NCBI RefSeq assembly: GCF_921293875.1
Contig: NZ_CAKLDI010000002.1
Span: forward strand, 124,001 to 188,000
Length of the DNA: 64,000 nt
Reading direction: 5' to 3'
Origin: Vibrio stylophorae
GTDB taxonomy: Bacteria > Pseudomonadota > Gammaproteobacteria > Enterobacterales > Vibrionaceae
Program-made: the position numbers and the translations under genes
In this document: one piece after another, positions 59,994 through 64,000 of the stretch
Position numbering within the stretch: the stretch's first letter is position 1
How the letters are laid out: every line of letters begins with the position of its first letter
Notes under the pieces: generated by a model
Database searches by the model: none
What the model saw: the letters and a program-made list of their open reading frames with translations, nothing else
What the model was told of the DNA's origin: nothing

Positions 59994-60394
59994 AACCTTC
60001 GTGAAATATACAGTTATCGGTGAGCGGTTTGCAGCCAATTCAATCAACGGTGATTACGCGTTTCACTTCTAATCACGCGATCGGGCTGCAAACAATAATC
60101 TAGCGCAACCATTGCCTTCCAATTTTTCCGCCTTCCGCCAGACTGGTTTTCCATGTCGCCAATATGCACAACTTCTCTCAAATTTAGGCAAGTGCAATTG
60201 GCTTGTTCAAGCAAAGTTGGGTGGCGGTTTCAGTTTGGCTTGGGTGTGGTGGTTTACGCAGGCCGGGGCTGTTACTTTGGCATTTTTGAGCGCTGCGGTT
60301 TCTAACAAGTAGTTCAAGCGGGATGCCAAACTGTGCGCTGTTTTCGCTTCGCTCAAGTGTAGCGCACTACTGTTTGTCACCCCTTAACTTAGCG
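59988..60394 (+). repeat. Repeated ORF-poor cassette, copy C (cassette 9)
   Basis: 407 bases, in tandem with copy B. The hairpin is at 60027-60093. A TTG-initiated frame at 60112-60312 is open through NLGKCNWLVQ and GGGFSLAWVWWFTQAGAV, but it runs into the attC site and has no ribosome binding site. Another short frame, MKYTVIGERFAANSINGDYA from a GTG at 60000, is conserved among copies. Confidence 0.88.
60027..60093 (+). ncRNA. Candidate structured RNA, copy C
   Basis: Nested 10-bp and 7-bp stems as in copies A and B. Confidence 0.35.
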
Positions 60395-60400
60395 TTATAC
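60303..60400 (+). other. attC site 9 (short type)
   Basis: From TAACAAGTAGTTCAAGCGGG to CTTAGCGTTAT; crossover after G60394. Confidence 0.88.
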
Positions 60401-60427
60401 GTACATGAAGTATCGGAGTAATCAACC

Positions 60428-60853
60428 ATGGAAGAGTATTTACAAAACGCATCTCAATTAAGTTTTTGGTTAACTGTTTTTACAACAGCAACATTCGGTA
60501 TCTTTTTAAAATGGTTCTTTTCCCGTATAAAAAATTCATTCTTAAACGTAATCAAGCGCATCAAAATAAAAGAAATTAAAAAAATTAAAGGCATTAGGTT
60601 TAACTACAGTGCAGTTACATACCAAATTGTAAAAACTCATAGCTTAATGCTTCTTTTTTCAGGCTTGTGCATTTTCTATTTATATATCTTAGGTAGCTCT
60701 AAAAGTGAAAGTGCAAATATGATTGTGGTTTTAATAAAAACTCTACCATTATATATCGTTGAAATCTGGTATCTTAATCAAATGTCCTTTACCAAAAAGC
60801 TAATGGCTAGTGTGGGTAAAGTACGTATAACAAGTTACTCAAGAAGGACGTAA
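60428..60853 (+). CDS. Cassette 10: membrane protein with a lysine-rich cytoplasmic loop, 141 aa
   Basis: MEEYLQNASQLSFWLTVFTTATFGIFLKWFF is an N-terminal membrane helix. A very basic segment (IKRIKIKEIKKIKGIRF) follows, then two more helices (SLMLLFSGLCIFYLYILG, MIVVLIKTLPLYIVEIWYL). The gene is notably AT-rich, unlike the chromosomal neighbours, a sign of separate origin. The reading frame ends inside the attC site. Function unknown. Confidence 0.78.
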   Translation: MEEYLQNASQLSFWLTVFTTATFGIFLKWFFSRIKNSFLNVIKRIKIKEIKKIKGIRFNYSAVTYQIVKTHSLMLLFSGLCIFYLYILGSSKSESANMIVVLIKTLPLYIVEIWYLNQMSFTKKLMASVGKVRITSYSRRT

Positions 60854-60924
60854 AAAGCTTGGCTTGCGTCACTTCGTTCCTAATTTTAGCCAAGCCTTTT
60901 ACGCCTCTTAGTAAGGCGTTAGAA
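60828..60924 (+). other. attC site 10 (distinct type)
   Basis: From TAACAAGTTACTCAAGAAGG to GTAAGGCGTTAG; crossover after G60918. AGCTTGGCTTG and AGCCAAGCC pair; it fits none of the other subfamilies. Confidence 0.82.
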
Positions 60925-61326
60925 AACCTTCGTTGAATTATATTTTCCCAGTGGGCGGTTTGCTGTCAATTCAATCAGCGGTGATTACACGTTTCACTTC
61001 TAATCACGCGATCGGGCTGCAAACATAAAGTGCGGTGCAACCATTGCCTTCCAATTTTCCGCACTCCCGCCAAGTTGGTTTTTCGTACCGCCAATATGCA
61101 AAGCTATTCTCAAATTTAGGCAAGTGCGATTGGCTCATTCAAACAAAGTTGGGTGGCGGTTTCAGTTTGGCTTGGGTGTGGTGGTTTACGTAGAGTTAGG
61201 CTGCTACTTTGGCATCTTTAAGCGCTGCGGTTTCTAACAAGTAGTTCAAGCGGGATGCCAAACTGTGCGCTGTTTTCGCTTCGCTCAAGTTTAGCGCACA
61301 ACAGTTTGTCACCCCTTAACTTAGCG
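60919..61326 (+). repeat. Repeated ORF-poor cassette, copy D (cassette 11)
   Basis: 408 bases and the most diverged copy. The hairpin at 60958-61024 keeps the inner stem, but the outer arm reads GTTTGCTGTC, leaving one mismatch and one G-U-type pair. The long second-half frame has two stops. Its attC is the same short type. Confidence 0.86.
60958..61024 (+). ncRNA. Candidate structured RNA, copy D
   Basis: The inner 7-bp stem is intact and the outer stem is slightly weakened compared with the other copies. Confidence 0.3.
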
Positions 61327-61332
61327 TTATAT
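61235..61332 (+). other. attC site 11 (short type)
   Basis: From TAACAAGTAGTTCAAGCGGG to CTTAGCGTTAT; crossover after G61326. Confidence 0.88.
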
Positions 61333-61356
61333 TGCTCTTCAAATCTAGGGGGAACT

Positions 61357-61776
61357 TTGAAATTAAGTAGTCATAAATTACTCAAGTTAGCTGTGAATTT
61401 TCGTGAAATCACCCTTCAGGAGTTAGAGCCCTTTATTAAGAAAAAGTTTGGTGATTATCGAGACTATTTTCCATTAGCAAATCTGATAACTAATGGCTAT
61501 GTTGCCTGTGAACTTAGAAACTCAGAGGGTAAACTGCATGAAGAAAAGTTACTAGCTTCTATCCTTTATGCTAAGGCAACCGGTGTAGAAAAGGTTAATA
61601 ACTTCAATAATACTGGTGGTAAAAGCAACTGTGTTTTCACAATGACCGCCAAAACTGAACTGTACTTTGATGAACTTCTAGCGAAGCGTTCTGAAAGGTT
61701 TTTTACAGCGTTAGTCAGTATTATTGTCGGTGTCGCATCAGCCTTGATTACGTTAGGTATAAAATCCCAAATTTAG
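61357..61776 (+). CDS. Cassette 12: tail-anchored-like protein, 139 aa, TTG start
   Basis: The gene starts at a TTG (61357) with GGGGG four bases ahead; reading further upstream would run through attC site 11. MKLSSHKLLKLAVNFREITL leads a soluble domain (FIKKKFGDYRDYFPLANLIT) and the C-terminus is one hydrophobic helix (FFTALVSIIVGVASALITLG). A cytoplasmic domain anchored by a C-terminal helix is the simplest reading. No family recognised. Confidence 0.75.
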   Translation: MKLSSHKLLKLAVNFREITLQELEPFIKKKFGDYRDYFPLANLITNGYVACELRNSEGKLHEEKLLASILYAKATGVEKVNNFNNTGGKSNCVFTMTAKTELYFDELLAKRSERFFTALVSIIVGVASALITLGIKSQI

Positions 61777-61792
61777 CCTCACTTCATCAATA

Positions 61793-61917
61793 TAACAAAG
61801 CGTTTAAGACGGATTCCCAACGCTTGGCATTTTCGGTTTGATTCAGCTTTAGTGTTTACGGCACAATGGTTTAGGTGTGGTGGTATGCGTTGCTCACCAC
61901 TTAACGCAGCGTTAGGT
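61793..61917 (+). other. attC site 12 (VCR-like)
   Basis: From TAACAAAGCGTTTAAGACGG to CGCAGCGTTAG; crossover after G61911. Confidence 0.88.
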
Positions 61918-61968
61918 GCCAAATTTGAAGCAGAGTGGAAAATTAGCCTCATGGATAGGTGAGTATTT

Positions 61969-62379
61969 ATGGCTAAGAATTTAAAGTATTTTACTGTCGT
62001 GCTACTCATCCTCACATCATTTATTGCTGGTGTTCAGGTAGGAAGGCAAGAAGGTGTGTCGACGACGCTGCAAATAATTTCATCGAATAGAATTCCTTCG
62101 ATGTTAGTTCAGCTAATCGATTCAAGTGAAGCTCTTAAATTTATAGATGAAGGCGAGTATGAGCGTGTGCGCAATCGACTCGATCTGTATGTTGGAACAT
62201 GGCTAGTCGAAACAATCAATATGTTGCCGTATATGTCTAGGAAAGATAAACAGAATGCATGCTTGGCTCTCAATAAAATTCACGCACACAGAACTAAGCA
62301 CATTGAGAAATATCGTTCTGGCTTTATGAACCAACGTCTTGAAGAGGCAATGGTATCTGTGGAGTTGTGTGGTACCTGA
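61969..62379 (+). CDS. Cassette 13: membrane-anchored protein, 136 aa
   Basis: MAKNLKYFTVVLLILTSFIAGVQVG is an uncleaved anchor or signal peptide. A helical, charged extracytoplasmic domain follows (LKFIDEGEYERVRNRLDLYV), with two cysteines (NACLALNKIH; SVELCGT) that may pair. The RLDLYVGTWLVETINML stretch resembles helical periplasmic domains but I cannot name a family. The start is preceded by GATAGGTGAG. Confidence 0.75.
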   Translation: MAKNLKYFTVVLLILTSFIAGVQVGRQEGVSTTLQIISSNRIPSMLVQLIDSSEALKFIDEGEYERVRNRLDLYVGTWLVETINMLPYMSRKDKQNACLALNKIHAHRTKHIEKYRSGFMNQRLEEAMVSVELCGT

Positions 62380-62388
62380 ATTGTCACC

Positions 62389-62503
62389 TAACAAGTACTT
62401 TCAGCAGATGCTAAACGCTACGCAGTTTTTGTGTGGCTCGCTTCGCTCGAATTTTTACACAAAACCGGCTGCGCATTTGTCACGGCTGAAGTAAGCGTTA
62501 GAG
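62389..62503 (+). other. attC site 13 (medium type)
   Basis: From TAACAAGTACTTTCAGCAG to GTAAGCGTTAG; crossover after G62497. Confidence 0.88.
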
Positions 62504-62517
62504 CTCTTAATGTGAAC

Positions 62518-62877
62518 ATGTTAAATATCACTCAGATAAAGAAGTATATCGGCTACTTTTTCGCTATTGTTATTGCATTTGTAGCCATTCGGATTATGTA
62601 TTTATCATTGAAAACAGAGCTCACTTGGCTAAGCTCAGGAGCTTTTATAGCGCTAATTTTCTGGTCTTTACTTTTGGCGAAGCGCAAGGCATACGAGTTC
62701 ACAAAGTGCATGTGTATATTGCTAGCGCTATTCATGCCAATGATATTTTTTAACCCATATGCAGCGCTTGATGGTCATACTTTACCGCTATTTCCAGTAG
62801 GTATATTTTTGTTTTTGGAGGCCGCATTTTTGTTTTCAGCATATGTACTGGGGTATCAAAAGAGCCCTAACAAGTAG
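62518..62877 (+). CDS. Cassette 14: four-helix membrane protein, 119 aa
   Basis: The start at 62518 (MLNITQIKKYIGYFFAIVIA) is the first suitable codon after the crossover; upstream in-frame codons belong to the attC site. Four hydrophobic helices are visible (IGYFFAIVIAFVAIRIMY, LSSGAFIALIFWSLLLA, CMCILLALFMPMIFF, LFPVGIFLFLEAAFLFSAYV). The last codons (SPNK) lie inside the next attC. Unknown function. Confidence 0.75.
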   Translation: MLNITQIKKYIGYFFAIVIAFVAIRIMYLSLKTELTWLSSGAFIALIFWSLLLAKRKAYEFTKCMCILLALFMPMIFFNPYAALDGHTLPLFPVGIFLFLEAAFLFSAYVLGYQKSPNK

Positions 62878-62965
62878 TTCAAGCGGGATGCCAAACTGTG
62901 CGCTGTTTCGCTTCGCTCAAGGTTAGCGCACTACTTGTTTGTCACCCCTTAACTTAGCGTTAGGT
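62868..62965 (+). other. attC site 14 (short type)
   Basis: From TAACAAGTAGTTCAAGCGGG to CTTAGCGTTAG; crossover after G62959. Confidence 0.88.
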
Positions 62966-62984
62966 TTCTTTGGAGATTTTCAGC

Positions 62985-63263
62985 TTGAGAACGAATTGTA
63001 CATCAATCATTTTCATTACTTATGGCTGCTGGGTGTCAATTTTCTTGTGTATCTCCATATATGCTGAGTTTTTCGTGGACCATGGAGAATACGGCGTATC
63101 GTCACACCTTTGGCTTACGCTCACAGGTTTTCCGAGTTCACTTGTTTCATGGCTCTGTCCGCATGGTTCGGTTCTAGGTGTGTTTGTCGCGGGTATTGCA
63201 GGATTAGCTCAGTGGGTAGGTATTACAAAAATTGCTAACCTCTTCGAAACCAAAGCTGATTAG
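62985..63263 (+). CDS. Cassette 15: small membrane protein, 92 aa, TTG start
   Basis: No ATG is available near the cassette start. A TTG at 62985, nine bases after GGAG, is the likeliest start; a TTG at 62970 is closer to the crossover but precedes the ribosome binding site. The protein has two hydrophobic helices (IIFITYGCWVSIFLCISIYA, LGVFVAGIAGLAQWVGI) around a short extracytoplasmic loop. Function unknown. Confidence 0.6.
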   Translation: MRTNCTSIIFITYGCWVSIFLCISIYAEFFVDHGEYGVSSHLWLTLTGFPSSLVSWLCPHGSVLGVFVAGIAGLAQWVGITKIANLFETKAD

Positions 63264-63277
63264 CGCATAGTCAAACC

Positions 63278-63393
63278 TAACAAGTACTTTCAGCGGATGC
63301 CAAACGCTGCGCAGTTTTTGTGTGGCTCGCTTCGCTCGAATTTTCACACAAAAACCGGCTGCGCATTTGTCACGGCTGAAGTTGGCGTTATAC
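63278..63393 (+). other. attC site 15 (medium type)
   Basis: From TAACAAGTACTTTCAGCGG to GTTGGCGTTAT; crossover after G63387. Confidence 0.88.
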
Positions 63394-63403
63394 AGGCGAG
63401 ATT

Positions 63404-63859
63404 ATGCATCGATATACCAAGAAAGATATTCCACCTCTCGATTGGGATGCTCATGTTCGAAATAACTTGGAAATGTACTTCGATGTAAGCGAAGTAACTG
63501 TATTTCATGTTGCTTTAGCACTGAAATACCCAGCTTCAATTCTAGGGGCTAGACTGTTTGAGAACGTCGAGATTGATGGGTGGAATTACTTTTGCTCCAA
63601 TGAAGATTGGATATTCAATTCATCAGTTTTGATACAAAGTGAACTGGAAGTATTTACCGAAATCCAATCATTTCCAGAGGATGCCAAATTAAATAGTTTT
63701 AGAACTGAGTCACTTTGCTTGCCTGTTGTGAGGGATGCATTCACTTATAATGTAGGGTCATTGGTGCTGCTCAAAGGTAAATTACCATCTGAAGCAGACT
63801 TGAAAAAGCATAGAGCAGCAGTTGGGAATTGGGGGCGAGTTGTTGGGTATCGTATGTGA
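63404..63859 (+). CDS. Cassette 16: soluble hypothetical protein, 151 aa
   Basis: MHRYTKKDIPPLDWDAHVRNN starts 16 bases after the crossover. No signal peptide or membrane helix. The sequence has several aromatic strands (IDGWNYFCSNEDWIFNSSVL) and ends GNWGRVVGYRM. It is one of the few clearly cytoplasmic products of the array. No family recognised. Confidence 0.75.
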   Translation: MHRYTKKDIPPLDWDAHVRNNLEMYFDVSEVTVFHVALALKYPASILGARLFENVEIDGWNYFCSNEDWIFNSSVLIQSELEVFTEIQSFPEDAKLNSFRTESLCLPVVRDAFTYNVGSLVLLKGKLPSEADLKKHRAAVGNWGRVVGYRM

Positions 63860-63868
63860 TCGCCTATA

Positions 63869-63983
63869 TAACAAGTACTTTCAGCGGATGCCAAACGCTG
63901 CGCAGTTTTTGTGTGGCTCGCTTCGCTCGAATTTTCACACAAAACCAGCTGCGCATTTGTCACGGCTGAAGTTGGCGTTATGT
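63869..63983 (+). other. attC site 16 (medium type)
   Basis: From TAACAAGTACTTTCAGCGG to GTTGGCGTTAT; crossover after G63977. A further cassette begins at 63978 and runs off the window; a GGAG near 63990 suggests a gene start just outside. Confidence 0.88.
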
Positions 63984-64000
63984 GTATCGAAGGAGTTGAT

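Noticed and set aside
60112-60312. Plus-strand TTG-initiated ORF in repeated cassette C
   Set aside because: Open in copies A and C only, stopped in B and D, without a ribosome binding site; kept as a note under the repeat rather than called as a gene.
63297-63488. ORF of 63 codons beginning in attC site 15
   Set aside because: It reads through the attC structure and overlaps the real cassette 16 gene in another frame; the same translation recurs wherever this attC type occurs.
55866-63983. Regularly recurring repeats that could suggest a CRISPR array
   Set aside because: The repeats are 98-128 bases long, imperfect, strongly self-complementary and end in GCGTTA, with long gene-bearing spacers. 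They are attC sites.

Overview
The window looks like a chromosomal segment of a marine gammaproteobacterium of the family Vibrionaceae, at moderate GC by eye. Four things point there: a vibrio-type integron integrase followed by an array of cassettes with long attC sites, several vibrio-restricted families (DUF3392, a DUF2960-like protein), a DUF368/PopT transporter, and a MerR-photolyase-lipid gene cluster of the kind known from vibrios. From memory, PopT, the photolyase cluster and a pst operon all lie on the second chromosome of Vibrio cholerae, so this may be a secondary-chromosome segment. I cannot name the genus.

Bases 1-4800 hold a lysine-rich gene end, a small conserved gene, popT, a lipoprotein and the glycogen debranching gene glgX. 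Bases 4800-14460 form one tightly packed, probably light-inducible operon: a DUF523-DUF1722 protein, a LitR-like MerR regulator, CPD photolyase, an NTF2-like protein, a short-chain dehydrogenase, an FAD amine-oxidase-like protein, DUF1365, a Cfa-type lipid methyltransferase, DUF2878, a chalcone-isomerase-like protein, a DUF3833 lipoprotein and a 61-residue protein. Four spaced TGTACA motifs surround a well-formed promoter ahead of it. DNA photorepair and remodelling of membrane acyl chains appear to be co-regulated.

Bases 14500-31200 carry ppiC, a large acidic lipoprotein, modABC, a short membrane ORF with a Fur-box-like site, a Fur-box-preceded imelysin/di-haem pair, dehydrogenases, a diguanylate cyclase, an arginase-family enzyme, a nitroreductase, an OmpV-like barrel and ydhF. 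Bases 31390-36980 are a compact catabolic operon (phosphotriesterase-family hydrolase, creatininase-family hydrolase, PTS IIA/IIB/IIC of the ascorbate type, SIS protein, GntR/HutC regulator) for an unidentified, probably phosphorylated, sugar-like substrate.

Bases 37200-54600 are mixed housekeeping and accessory genes: GNAT, TPR protein, nitrilase-family amidase, rhlE, methyltransferase, DHA2/HlyD efflux pair, LysR, mdtJI and pstSCAB.

Bases 54575-64000 are the start of a chromosomal integron. The integrase gene points toward pstB and their 3' ends overlap by 23 bases. A textbook LexA box lies over the integrase promoter. The attI region carries a 10-bp inverted repeat and a 27-codon leader ORF. 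Sixteen complete cassettes follow, each ended by an attC site. Four of them are near-identical-length (406-408 bp) copies of one cassette with no conventional ORF and a conserved nested hairpin. One cassette gene has a premature TGA, and one cassette gene is encoded on the opposite strand. Most cassette proteins are predicted to be membrane or envelope proteins.
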